From: Limnochordales bacterium
Lineage (GTDB): Bacteria; Bacillota; Limnochordia; Limnochordales; DUMU01
Reading direction: 5' to 3'
DNA: 64,000 nucleotides
Assembly: GCA_014896315.1 (NCBI GenBank)
Contig: JADBKP010000002.1
Location: 62,001-126,000 of the forward strand
In this document: positions 38,240-47,118 of the stretch, piece by piece
Layout of the letters: every line of letters begins with the position of its first letter
Position numbering within the stretch: the first letter of the stretch is position 1
Notes under the pieces: model-generated
Databases searched by the model: none
Told to the model about the DNA's origin: nothing
Seen by the model: only the letters and a program-made list of their open reading frames with translations
Position numbers and translations under genes: made by a program

Positions 38240-39439
38240 GTGCTGATCGGTTCGTCGCCAACCGCGACCGTCTCCCTTGCGTCGGTAAAAGAGGCGATCC
38301 GGGCAGCCGGCTTCGAGGTGGGCCTCGACCTTGTGGGGTTTGCTGCGGCCGAACGAAACCTGGCCCTGGAGCAACACCTGATTGAGCTCCAATCGGCGGG
38401 ATACCTGTCACAGTTTCTACCCGGTGACCCTGCCGACCACACCGATCCTGAGCGCGTACTGCCAGGAGCCCGTTCCCTAATAGTAGGCGCAGTTTCGTAC
38501 CTGGTGCCCGTCGAGCCCGAACCGGTCCGGGATGATGAGGACGATGAGCAGGAGGAGCAGGTCAACGAGCTCCGTGGCCGCCTGGCCCGCTTCGCCTGGG
38601 TCGCTGATTACCACCGTTTGCTCCGATCCCGGTTGCAGGCCCTGGTAGAGCGTCTCCCGCAGATCCTAGGTGACCCGGCCCAGCCTGTCCGGGCGGCCAT
38701 CCTGGTGGATAGCGGCAGGTTGTTGGACCGCGCCGCCGCGGTAGCAGCCGGCCTCGGCTGGATCGGCAAGAACGGTTGCCTGATCAATCCCACTTACGGT
38801 TCATGGTTGGTGTTGGGGCAGATCGTTACCAACCTTCCCCTACCTCCGGACAAACCGGTACCAAACCGCTGCGGCCGTTGTGACCGCTGCTTGCGGGCCT
38901 GTCCCACCCGGGCGCTGGTACGCCCGGCCGTCCTCGACGCCGGCCGCTGTATCTCGGAATGGACGCAACGCCACGGAGAGGTTCCGCAAGAGCTGCGCGC
39001 AGGCTTTGGCGACTTCATATACGGTTGTGACATCTGCCAGGATGTCTGCCCGTGGAATCGCAAAGCTCGCCCGGGACGTTGGGCTCAGGAAATGAACGGG
39101 CCTGTGCCAAGAGACCAGGCCTTCCCCCGGCTTGCTTCCTTGCTCAAACGTTCCCGCCGCGAGCTTGACGCCGAGCTTAAAGATCGAGCCTTGGGCTGGC
39201 GGGGCAGCCGCGTTCTGCAGCGCAACGCCCTGATCGCTCTGGGAAACTCGGGCAACCCGGCGGCCATCGAACTGCTGGCAGATGCCCTGGCCAGCAACTC
39301 CCCTCTGTTACGCTCTCATGCCCGCGACGCCCTTGTCTGCCTTAAAAGGAGACTCCCGACCGACGTCAGGAACTACCCTCTCTGGGAGCGGCGCATCAAC
39401 GCACTCCTGGCGGCCGATCAGCCCGAAGCGGAAGAGTAG
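38240..39439 (+). CDS. queG: Epoxyqueuosine reductase QueG
   Basis: A 399-residue iron-sulfur, cobalamin-dependent enzyme that reduces epoxyqueuosine to queuosine in tRNA. The two 4Fe-4S motifs are CGRCDRCLRACPT and GCDICQDVCPWNRKA. DSGRLLDRAAAVAAGLGWIGKNG is the B12-domain signature (in two parts, around residues 155-180). A C-terminal HEAT-like region follows. GTG at 38240 has GGAAAGGGG five bases upstream; an ATG at 38204 is a longer alternative without a ribosome site. Confidence 0.94.
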   Translation: MLIGSSPTATVSLASVKEAIRAAGFEVGLDLVGFAAAERNLALEQHLIELQSAGYLSQFLPGDPADHTDPERVLPGARSLIVGAVSYLVPVEPEPVRDDEDDEQEEQVNELRGRLARFAWVADYHRLLRSRLQALVERLPQILGDPAQPVRAAILVDSGRLLDRAAAVAAGLGWIGKNGCLINPTYGSWLVLGQIVTNLPLPPDKPVPNRCGRCDRCLRACPTRALVRPAVLDAGRCISEWTQRHGEVPQELRAGFGDFIYGCDICQDVCPWNRKARPGRWAQEMNGPVPRDQAFPRLASLLKRSRRELDAELKDRALGWRGSRVLQRNALIALGNSGNPAAIELLADALASNSPLLRSHARDALVCLKRRLPTDVRNYPLWERRINALLAADQPEAEE

Positions 39440-39998
39440 ACTGCCCGTCTGGATTGATGAACGGAACTGCCGGATCAGCGCAAGCATGAGGCGTGTCGGC
39501 AGTTGCATCAGGGAAGGTTTCTCAGAAGGGAAGTAGTGGCTGGCACCGCCCGGGCACACCCCTCGCCGTCTCTGTCACCCGCACACCCGGGGCAGAGCTT
39601 TCGCCGGGAAAAACGTGAACAAGACGCCTTATCGGACTCTGCGCCTATAGGGCCACGCCACTATCCGGGCAGTACTGCCACCGCAGTCTGCAGAAGGCGG
39701 TGTCGAGCATGACGCCAACAGAATATAGTAAAGCGATGATTACACGGGCTGAAGCAGGAGTTTTATGCCCGGTCATACTCGACAACGCAAGGATTCAGCG
39801 CAAGAGGGGAGAGAGGATCGGTGCTAGGTCGTAGAAGGCCCCCGGCCCTGGAGCATACGCACCGGTCACCGGCAACGGCCAGTCAGCAACCTCCACCTCC
39901 GCCGGGGCAGCCGGTACCGCCCGCCCGACCCATACCACCAATACGCTTTGAGAGCTGAACCCGGTTCGGCCGTTAGGCGGCTGTGAGAAGAAAGAAAA
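39440..39998. other. Non-coding stretch between queG and tRNA-Trp
   Basis: No conserved gene is seen in 559 bases. A long hairpin AACTGCCG (39465-39472) / CGGCAGTT (39497-39504) lies 26 bases after queG but lacks a T-run. A tiny 20-codon frame (39765-39827) has GGAG four bases before its ATG but no other support. A 77-codon minus frame at 39795-40028 only reads through the tRNA. The tract may be decayed sequence. Confidence 0.5.
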
Positions 39999-40074
<76 letters not shown>

Positions 40075-40105
40075 GCGCTAGCCTATGCTATCGCTGAACG
40101 TTTTT

Positions 40106-40134
40106 AATTTAGCACATGAGCTGTCGCGTGTCAA
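40106..40134 (-). promoter_or_regulatory. tRNA-Trp promoter
   Basis: Minus strand: TTGACA (40129-40134), a 17-base spacer and TAAATT (40106-40111), 32 bases before the tRNA 5' end. It abuts the stop codon of the upstream YrzE-like gene. Confidence 0.75.
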
Positions 40135-40587
40135 CTACCAGCGATCGCTGCGGCCGCTCCCCCAGGCCGCCCCGAACATGCCCCCCAAGGCTCCGATCAC
40201 AACCTGCAGCAACAACCAGAGCAGAATACGCGTCTGCCACAGATCATGGCCGTGCTCGCTCCAGACGGCAACCCCGATACCGTAGATCAACCCCACCAGA
40301 CTCCCGTGGGCCCACCCCAGTCGGCCCGCTCGGATACCCGCGAGCCAGCCACCGATGCCGACAACGATCAGGTGTACTATGCGCACCCACCGTTCGCTCA
40401 GGATGGGCCAGGGGGTGAGGGCAATGATCAGCCCCTGTGCCAGACCGACCAGGAGAATGAGCAACACGGCCCAGGCCAGCCCCCACAAGACCGCTCCGAG
40501 GCTGAATCCTGTGCCGCCTCCTTCACCTTTCCTGGTTACCTCGTCTCCACGTCCGCGGCCGGCAAGAAGGGTGCGGTCCGGGCTCAT
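40135..40587 (-). CDS. YrzE-like (TIGR04086) membrane protein
   Basis: A 150-residue integral membrane protein with four predicted helices: GAVLWGLAWAVLLILLVGLA, a WVRIVHLIVVGIGGWLAG segment, GSLVGLIYGIGVAVW, and LLWLLLQVVIGALGGMFGA. It fits the small TIGR04086 family of Bacillota, whose role is unknown and which often lies near yajC/secDF. The ATG at 40587 has GGGAGGG six bases upstream. Confidence 0.7.
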   Translation of the reverse strand: MSPDRTLLAGRGRGDEVTRKGEGGGTGFSLGAVLWGLAWAVLLILLVGLAQGLIIALTPWPILSERWVRIVHLIVVGIGGWLAGIRAGRLGWAHGSLVGLIYGIGVAVWSEHGHDLWQTRILLWLLLQVVIGALGGMFGAAWGSGRSDRW

Positions 40588-40694
40588 ACACATCCCTCCC
40601 GGGTAGACTCCCTTCACCGGAATATGTATGGACGACCCGGACCGGCTAGACCAACCTGCTTCACTTCAGGAACGAAAAACCGCGCGTCCCGATC

Positions 40695-42767
40695 CTATGA
40701 AGCGTTCTCTTTCTTGGCCTCCGCTATGATCTGCTGGGCGATCTGCGCGGGTACTTCTTCGTAGTGGTCGAACTCCATGCGGAACCATCCGCGCCCCTGG
40801 GTGAGAGAACGCAGGTCGGTAGCATAACGGAACATCTCTGCAAGCGGCACCTGCGCCCGCACTACCTGCATGCCGTCGCGGGACTCCATGCCCAGGATAC
40901 GGCCGCGCTTCTTGTTGAGGTCGCCCATGACATCACCCATCGCGGCCTCAGGAACGTGTACCTCCACGTTCATGATCGGCTCCATCAGAATCGGGTTGGC
41001 CTCCATGAATGCCTTCTTCAATGCCATACTGGCGGCCAGCTTGAAGGCCATCTCTGAAGAGTCGACCGGGTGATACGAACCGTCGTACAGGGTAACCCGC
41101 ATATCAACCACAGGATACCCGGCCAGTATTCCTTCGGCCATGGTCTCCCGTACGCCTTTTTCCACGGCCGGGATGTACTGCTTGGGAACGGCGCCGCCGA
41201 AGATCTTGTCGACAAACTCAAACCCGGCGCCGAGCGGCAGGGGTTCAATCTCGAGGAAGACATGGCCGTACTGGCCGCGGCCACCCGTCTGTTTCTTGTG
41301 TTTGTATTCTGCCTTCGCCGTACCCTTGATGGTCTCACGATAAGGTACCTTCGGTAACACCAGTTCGGCTTCCACGCCAAATTTCTTCTGCAGCCGGCTG
41401 ACCAGCACCTCGAGGTGCAGCTCTCCCTGACCGGAGAGCAGCATCTGGGACGTCTCGCTGTTGCGCTGCACCGCGCAGGTGGGATCTTCCTCAGCCAGCC
41501 GCGCCAGCCCGGCACCGATCTTGTCATCATCACCGCGGCTCTTGGGGACTACCGCCATGGTGATCACCGGGGCGGGGAAGACGATAGGCGGTAGCCGCAG
41601 CGGCTTCTCTCTGTTCGTAAGTGTATCGTTGGTGAGCGTCTCCGCCAGCTTGGCCACACCACCAATGTCGCCGGCTTCCAGGCTATCGACCGGGATCTGC
41701 TCTTTGCCCCGCATGAGGAAGAGCTGGCCAATTCTCTCGTCATGATCCCGGTTGACGTTATAGGCCGTGCTGTTGGATGTGAGGGTACCGCTCACCACCC
41801 GCAGCAGGGTGATCTTACCCACATACGGATCCGAGATGGTCTTGAAGGCGAGCGCGGCCAGAGGTCCATCAGCCCTGGACTCGAGCTCAACCTCCTGGCC
41901 TTGCTTATCGGTTGCCTTGTATTTGCGGGATGCCGGTGACGGCACCAGACGGACGAGATAGTCGAGGAGAGTGGAGGTGCCGGCGTTCTTCAGGGCTGAA
42001 CCGCACAGGACCGGAATGATCTGCCGGCTTGCCACTCCCTGAGCCAAGCCCCGCTCAATCTCCTCCTGGGTCAACTCCTCACCTTCCAGATACTTCTCGG
42101 TCAGAGTGTCGTCAGCCGCCGCCACCGCTTCTACCAGAGCCTCCCGGGCCGCCTGGACGGTAGAGGCCAGTTCAGCAGGAATATCCGCAACCTTCTCCTT
42201 GCCGGCGGCGTCGTAAGTGAGCATCTTGCCGCGCACCACATCGATGATCCCCCGGAAACTATCTGCTTGCCCTACGGGGATTTCGATGGGGGCGATTCCC
42301 GGTCCCATGGCCGTCCGCAATTCGCTTACGCAGCGCTCGAAGTTCGCGTTTTCGCGGTCCATCTTGTTAATAAAAACGAGGCAGGGAATGCCCGCCTCCT
42401 GTGCATACTTCCACACCTTTTCGGTGCCGACTGCTACTCCGGCCGACGCGTCAAGAAGCACCAGGGCTCCCTCGACCACTCGCAGGCTGCTGATCACCTC
42501 GCCCACGAAGTCGAAGTATCCCGGCGTGTCGAGAAGGTTGATCCGGCAGTCCTGCCACTCAAGCGGTGCCAGTGCCGTACTCAGGCTGATCTTGCGGCGG
42601 ACTTCCTCGGGGTCGTAATCGGTCACCGCCGTGCCATCATCAACCCGTCCCAGGCGGCTCGTAGCACCAGCTGTGAACAACATGGCCTCGGCGAGTGAGG
42701 TCTTCCCCGCTCCACCATGAGAAACCAGGGCGATGTTACGCAGATGCTGGACATCTACCTTTTTCAA
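40695..42767 (-). CDS. Elongation factor G paralogue (EF-G-like GTPase)
   Basis: A 690-residue translational GTPase. G motifs are SHGGAGKTSLAEAML (P-loop), DTPGYFDF (G3) and INKMDREN (G4); domains II-V follow, ending with GRGWFRMEFDHYEEVP. The P-loop SHGGAGKT differs from the AHIDAGKTT of canonical EF-G, and the gene is not beside rpsL-rpsG or tuf, so it is a paralogue of the EF-G-like group whose role is not settled. It starts with TTG after GGAGGAGA and overlaps the glycosylase stop by 4 bp. Confidence 0.9.
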   Translation of the reverse strand: MKKVDVQHLRNIALVSHGGAGKTSLAEAMLFTAGATSRLGRVDDGTAVTDYDPEEVRRKISLSTALAPLEWQDCRINLLDTPGYFDFVGEVISSLRVVEGALVLLDASAGVAVGTEKVWKYAQEAGIPCLVFINKMDRENANFERCVSELRTAMGPGIAPIEIPVGQADSFRGIIDVVRGKMLTYDAAGKEKVADIPAELASTVQAAREALVEAVAAADDTLTEKYLEGEELTQEEIERGLAQGVASRQIIPVLCGSALKNAGTSTLLDYLVRLVPSPASRKYKATDKQGQEVELESRADGPLAALAFKTISDPYVGKITLLRVVSGTLTSNSTAYNVNRDHDERIGQLFLMRGKEQIPVDSLEAGDIGGVAKLAETLTNDTLTNREKPLRLPPIVFPAPVITMAVVPKSRGDDDKIGAGLARLAEEDPTCAVQRNSETSQMLLSGQGELHLEVLVSRLQKKFGVEAELVLPKVPYRETIKGTAKAEYKHKKQTGGRGQYGHVFLEIEPLPLGAGFEFVDKIFGGAVPKQYIPAVEKGVRETMAEGILAGYPVVDMRVTLYDGSYHPVDSSEMAFKLAASMALKKAFMEANPILMEPIMNVEVHVPEAAMGDVMGDLNKKRGRILGMESRDGMQVVRAQVPLAEMFRYATDLRSLTQGRGWFRMEFDHYEEVPAQIAQQIIAEAKKENAS

Positions 42768-43684
42768 CCGGATCTCCTCCCCACATGCGCAGTTTGGCTT
42801 TGGCTTTGCTCTGCTGCGGCGTCACCGGTATCAGGCGTCACCCCGCTCCGCGTCTTTTGTCCCTCCGCGCCTCTCAGACCGTGAAAATGTCCCCCGATCT
42901 CGATAAACTTCCGGCGCAGTTCAAGCAGGTCTTGCCACGCGAGAGGCTTCTTGCTCGGATCACGCAGGAGAGCTGCGGGATGAAAGGTGGCAATAACTGG
43001 TACCCCCCTCCAGTTGAACCACTTGCCATGATCCCTGGTAATCCGTGCTTCCGGCCCCACCAGCGTCTGCAGCGAAGGAGATCCCAGGCACAGGATCATC
43101 CTCGGGCGAATCATCGCGATCTGCGCCTGCAGGTAGGGGAAGCACGTCTCCCGCTCGTCAGGGGCCGGAACACGGTTATCGGGCGGACGGCACTTGACCG
43201 TGTTGGTAATGTACACCTCCTCCCGGGTAAAGCCCGTCGCCGCCAACATCCTGTCCAAGAGCTGGCCAGCACGACCTACAAACGGACGCCCGAGCTCGTC
43301 TTCAGTGGCGCCCGGCGCTTCGCCCACAACCATCAACTCTGCGTGCGGGTTACCTTCTCCAAAGACCACCTGCTTGCAGCCGGCCCGCAGCCGGCAGCGC
43401 CGGCACTGCCGAGCAATGCTGGATATTTCATCCAGCCCCTGGCAGGAAGCAAGTTGAGCGGCCAGTGGGTCTTCCCGGTTTGCGGACGAGAACAGATCGG
43501 CGGCAACAAAAGACGCGGAAGCAGCCGCTATTTCAGAGGTGACAGGAGAGGCTGTACCTTCCCGCACACCACCGGAATCTTTGCTCTCTTGAACTGCCGG
43601 TGCAGACTCCAGCAGGGGGAAGAGTTCGAGTTGCTGATTGGTGGCGGCGGGAGTCTCCCCCCGCCGTCGGTGAGGGCGGTCCAT
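42764..43684 (-). CDS. Family 4 uracil-DNA glycosylase with N-terminal clamp-binding-like motif
   Basis: A 306-residue type 4 uracil-DNA glycosylase that starts base-excision repair of deaminated cytosine. Motif A is GEAPGATEDELGRPF, the 4Fe-4S cysteines are C94, C97, C103 and the later ETCFPY, and the final motif is FHPAALLR. About 85 residues before the enzyme domain are predicted disordered and contain Q18-L-E-L-F22, which matches the beta-clamp-binding pattern QLxLF. It overlaps the EF-G-like start by 4 bp. Confidence 0.92.
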   Translation of the reverse strand: MDRPHRRRGETPAATNQQLELFPLLESAPAVQESKDSGGVREGTASPVTSEIAAASASFVAADLFSSANREDPLAAQLASCQGLDEISSIARQCRRCRLRAGCKQVVFGEGNPHAELMVVGEAPGATEDELGRPFVGRAGQLLDRMLAATGFTREEVYITNTVKCRPPDNRVPAPDERETCFPYLQAQIAMIRPRMILCLGSPSLQTLVGPEARITRDHGKWFNWRGVPVIATFHPAALLRDPSKKPLAWQDLLELRRKFIEIGGHFHGLRGAEGQKTRSGVTPDTGDAAAEQSQSQTAHVGRRSG

Positions 43685-43741
43685 TCACCAGACCTCCTCA
43701 GCCCGTCACGGACTGGACTCGGCAAACGGATTACACGTTAT

Positions 43742-44038
43742 TCAATACCGGATGTGAAAACCGTGAAAATTTCCGCTGGGCGGCCCCCATTCGACTTTAA
43801 CGTCGCGAACCTCAGCCCCCAGCGGTCCTACCCGAAGCCTGGCCAGGTATTCCTCCAGGGCTGCACGCGGCCCTTCCACCACGGTTTCCACAGCCCCGTC
43901 GTCAAGGTTGCGGACATATCCGCTCAAGCCCCGGCGCACCGCCTCGCGCTGGGCAAACATCCGAAAACCCACTCCCTGCACCACGCCGGAAACCACGGCG
44001 TACAGGCGCAGCGGCTCCCCGGCGGCGCCTGCAGCCAT
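43742..44038 (-). CDS. acyP: Acylphosphatase
   Basis: A 98-residue enzyme that hydrolyses acyl phosphates. The loop GVVQGVGFRMFAQREA carries the phosphate-binding Arg, and GYVRNLDDGAVETVVEG carries the catalytic Asn. ATG at 44038 is preferred to a GTG at 44065, since GGGAGAA lies upstream and homologues start near there. No link to its neighbours is evident. Confidence 0.93.
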   Translation of the reverse strand: MAAGAAGEPLRLYAVVSGVVQGVGFRMFAQREAVRRGLSGYVRNLDDGAVETVVEGPRAALEEYLARLRVGPLGAEVRDVKVEWGPPSGNFHGFHIRY

Positions 44039-44370
44039 ACGCGAATCTTCTCCCACCGCAACCACCAGTCTACCAGGAGTAAAAAACTAGTGTTAGTATT
44101 CCGCAGACCGGAACAAATTCCTCTTTCACACACAACGAGCCCGCCCGGGTTCACCGGCGTCCCAGACATGTACCCGCCGGTGACTGGTCGAGTCGAATAC
44201 CATAGGCATCTGGCGATCCACACCTGGGGAATGGACCGAACCACTCCGGTTCCACTATGGTGGCCGCGGCTGTCCCGAACGCTATGAGCGTCCGGCCTTC
44301 TCCGCACATGTCCTCGACCGCTGCTTCATCCGGGGTCGCCCCCCAACAGTACCTGATGGACAAACAAAAC
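44039..44370. other. Gap between acylphosphatase gene and tRNA-Pro terminator
   Basis: Nothing beyond the likely acylphosphatase leader and weak promoter-like hexamers is seen. Minus-strand frames of 70-130 codons here show no homology pattern or ribosome site. Confidence 0.4.
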
Positions 44371-44399
44371 AGCCCACCAGGAACCGCTCCTGGTGGGCT
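44371..44399 (-). terminator. Intrinsic terminator after tRNA-Pro
   Basis: A perfect 12-bp stem AGCCCACCAGGA / TCCTGGTGGGCT with loop ACCGC. On the minus strand it is followed by TGTTTTGTTTG. Confidence 0.9.
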
Positions 44400-44406
44400 T
44401 TAAAAC

Positions 44407-44484
44407 TGGTCGGGGCGACTGGATTTGAACCAGCGACCTCTACCACCCCAAGGTAGCGCGCTAGCCAAGCTGCGCCACGCCCCG
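44407..44484 (-). tRNA. tRNA-Pro (anticodon GGG)
   Basis: A 78-base tRNA. Acceptor CGGGGCG pairs with CGCCCCG, followed by discriminator A and encoded CCA. The anticodon arm CTACC-TTGGGGT-GGTAG gives GGG; the T-arm is GCTGGTTCAAATCCAGT. Confidence 0.96.
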
Positions 44485-44496
44485 ATTGCACCAACC

Positions 44497-44526
44497 ACTA
44501 TATCACCGGCGGGGATTCAGCGTCAA
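44497..44526 (-). promoter_or_regulatory. tRNA-Pro promoter
   Basis: Minus strand: TTGACG (44521-44526), an 18-base spacer and TATAGT (44497-44502), 13 bases before the tRNA. Confidence 0.75.
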
Positions 44527-44583
44527 CCCACCTGCTCTCCCACCTGGCCCGGCCGCTCCCATCGGCAACCAGCACACCCGTCC

Positions 44584-45921
44584 TCAGCCGGCCCGGCTGA
44601 TCATCCCAGTGCCGCTATTGCCGCTCCCGGCCCCGGCATTAACCTCGGCCTCACCGGCAGTTCTCGTCTGGCCCTCATCCGCAGGAGACAACGTATCTTC
44701 CAGGAAGCGGCGGTGGATGGCCCGAACCGCCTCAACCACGCGGCTCTCATCGATCAGGCAGGAAACCTTGATCTCCGAAGTGCTGATAACCTGAATGTTG
44801 ATCCCGCACTCCGCCAGCGCCTCGAACATCGCCGCCGCCACGCCCGGGTTCATCATCATTCCGGCTCCGACGATGGAGACCTTGGCCACCGTCTGATCCT
44901 CGAGCACATCCTTGGCCCCTAGCTCCTGTGCTACCTTGCGCACCACCTGGCTGGCCCGAGCCAGGTCATCCCGGGAGATGGTGAAAAGCAGGTCCGTCGA
45001 CTTCTCTTCCTTGGTCGTTTGCACGATCATGTCTACGTTGATCCGTTCTGCCGCCAGCGCCCCGAAAATGCGGGCCGCCACCCCCGGCCGGTCGGGTACG
45101 CCTACCAGGACCACCTTGGCCACGTTGGTGTCATGGGTGACACCAGTTACGACGACTTCTTTCTCGCCCGTATCCATCACCGTCAACTCCTTTACGATCG
45201 TCCCCGGTTCATCGCTAAAGCTGGACCGAACATGAATAGGAACACCGTACACCGCCGCAAACTCCACCGCGCGCGGCTGCAGCACCACCGCACCCAGACT
45301 TGCCATCTCCAGCATCTCCCCATACGAGATGGCCGCAAGCTTGCGAGCGTTGGGAACAATACGCGGATCGGCGGTGAAAACGCCGGTAACATCAGTGTAA
45401 ATCTCACACATGTCGGCTTTCAGTGCTGCCGCCAGCGCTACGGCCGTGGTGTCAGATCCGCCCCGTCCCAGGGTGGTGATCTCGTAATCTTCGCCGCTGA
45501 CTGTAATACCCTGAAAGCCGGCCACGATCACGATCTTGCCAGCTCCCAGTTCTCGCAAAACCCGGTCGGCACTCACCCGTGTAATGCGTGCTTTCGTGTG
45601 CACATTATCCGTATATATCCCGCCCTGCGCCCCGGTGAGGCTTACCACCGGCTCGCCCAGGCAATCGATGGCAATGGCAAGCAGTGCGATGGAAACCTGT
45701 TCACCGGTGGCGAGGAGCATGTCCATCTCCCGGCGCGGCGGATTCGGTGTTAACTCCTTCGCTTTCCTGATCAGATCATCGGTGGTGTCTCCCTGAGCCG
45801 AGACCACCACAACTACCTGGTTTCCCGCTCGCCGGGTGCGCACCACCCTTTCGGCCACCCGGCGCAATCTTTCCGTATTGGCAACCGAAGAACCACCAAA
45901 CTTCTGAACTATCAGCGCCAC
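44584..45921 (-). CDS. lysC: Aspartate kinase
   Basis: A 445-residue enzyme phosphorylating aspartate at the head of Lys, Thr and Met synthesis. The N-terminal [11 protein letters not shown] and [13 protein letters not shown], then [25 protein letters not shown] (in two parts, residues about 155-180) are kinase signatures. Two ACT domains follow from about residue 265 ([33 protein letters not shown]) and suggest feedback control. The GTG start has GGGAGG upstream. The last 30 residues are polar and variable. It is the last gene of hom-thrB-lysC. Confidence 0.96.
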   Translation of the reverse strand: MALIVQKFGGSSVANTERLRRVAERVVRTRRAGNQVVVVVSAQGDTTDDLIRKAKELTPNPPRREMDMLLATGEQVSIALLAIAIDCLGEPVVSLTGAQGGIYTDNVHTKARITRVSADRVLRELGAGKIVIVAGFQGITVSGEDYEITTLGRGGSDTTAVALAAALKADMCEIYTDVTGVFTADPRIVPNARKLAAISYGEMLEMASLGAVVLQPRAVEFAAVYGVPIHVRSSFSDEPGTIVKELTVMDTGEKEVVVTGVTHDTNVAKVVLVGVPDRPGVAARIFGALAAERINVDMIVQTTKEEKSTDLLFTISRDDLARASQVVRKVAQELGAKDVLEDQTVAKVSIVGAGMMMNPGVAAAMFEALAECGINIQVISTSEIKVSCLIDESRVVEAVRAIHRRFLEDTLSPADEGQTRTAGEAEVNAGAGSGNSGTGMISRAG

Positions 45922-45957
45922 CCTGCCGTGCCTCCCGTCGTCTCAGACGCAGATATT

Positions 45958-47118
45958 TCAACCTGATGCCAGTGGCAGCAAACCCGTGATCGGCCGGAAA
46001 AGTGCGAGTGCTCCCGGCACCCCCGCCCGGACCGCTAGTCCCGTGGCCTTGACCCCCGCGGCGGCAAACGCCTCCTGCATCGCCCCGGCCACTCTTTCCG
46101 CCGTCGCCCGGTCCGGCGCCAGGGCCACCACCGAAGGTCCCGACCCGCTCAAGGCCGCCCCCCAGGCTCCCGCCGCCCGGCTGGCGGCCAGAACCTGCTC
46201 CAGCCCGGGCACGAGCGGCACCCGGTACGGCTGGTGGAGGCGGTCGTTCATAGCCGCTCCCACCTCCTGCCAGTCACCCGCGGCGGCGGCGAGTAAAAGC
46301 CAGGAGAGCTGCGCCATATTGAAGACCGCATCCTTCCAGCTTACCTGTTTCGGCAGTACGGAACGGGAGACGGAAGTGCGCAGCACAAACCGAGGCGTCA
46401 CCACTGCCGCCCAGACTTCGCCTGCCGGTGCGACCCGTGCCACGGACCACTCTCGTACCCCTTGCCGCTCAATCTCGGCGGCCGCGGTCAACCCGCCAAA
46501 CAGGGCCGCCGCCAGGTTGTCCGGATGGCCTTCCAGGGCTATACCAAGGTCGAGGAGATCCCGGAAAACTCCCTCAGGTCGCAACAAGAACAGCAGCGAG
46601 TCGCTCCGTTTACTACTCCCGCCCGGCCTGCTCCAACCGTCCTCTGCCGGACCTGCCGGATTCACCGGCAACCGGCCCGCCAACCAGGCGGCGGCAACAA
46701 GTCCGGCCACGACCGCCGTGGAACTGCTTCCCAGCCCCGATCCTGGCGGCACTCTGTTGGTACACACAAGCCGCACCGCCGGCAGCGAGACACCCGGTTG
46801 CCAAAGCTGCCAGCCGGCAAGAAGTGCCTGTACCAGCAGGTTGTCCGCGCCGCGGGGAAGCTGATCGGCCCCCCCCGCTGCGCCCACTCCCCTGATTTCG
46901 ATCTCGACAGGCAAGGAGTCGGAATCAGGCATGCCGCCCGAGGTGAGGCCACGGGCCAGCCGTTCGACTACCACCTCATTATAAAGATCGAGGGTCAGGC
47001 CCAGGATGTCGAAACCGGGGCCAAGGTTGGCCGTGGTAGCCGGAACCTTGATGAGACAGGCCCTGGCCCGCTCCATCTCTTGTGCGTCGGCCCCGCAGGC
47101 CGCGTTTGGTTCAACCAC
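45958..47118 (-). CDS. thrB: Homoserine kinase
   Basis: A 386-residue GHMP kinase making O-phosphohomoserine for threonine. It has KVPATTANLGPGFDILGL at the N-terminus, the ATP loop VPPGSGLGSSSTAVVAGL and the late SGSGPSVVAL motif. A Pro/Gly/Ser-rich insertion of about 35 residues follows the ATP loop. GTG at 47118 lies eight bases after GGAGG and overlaps the hom stop by 8 bp; ATG at 47076 is a shorter alternative. Confidence 0.94.
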   Translation of the reverse strand: MVEPNAACGADAQEMERARACLIKVPATTANLGPGFDILGLTLDLYNEVVVERLARGLTSGGMPDSDSLPVEIEIRGVGAAGGADQLPRGADNLLVQALLAGWQLWQPGVSLPAVRLVCTNRVPPGSGLGSSSTAVVAGLVAAAWLAGRLPVNPAGPAEDGWSRPGGSSKRSDSLLFLLRPEGVFRDLLDLGIALEGHPDNLAAALFGGLTAAAEIERQGVREWSVARVAPAGEVWAAVVTPRFVLRTSVSRSVLPKQVSWKDAVFNMAQLSWLLLAAAAGDWQEVGAAMNDRLHQPYRVPLVPGLEQVLAASRAAGAWGAALSGSGPSVVALAPDRATAERVAGAMQEAFAAAGVKATGLAVRAGVPGALALFRPITGLLPLASG

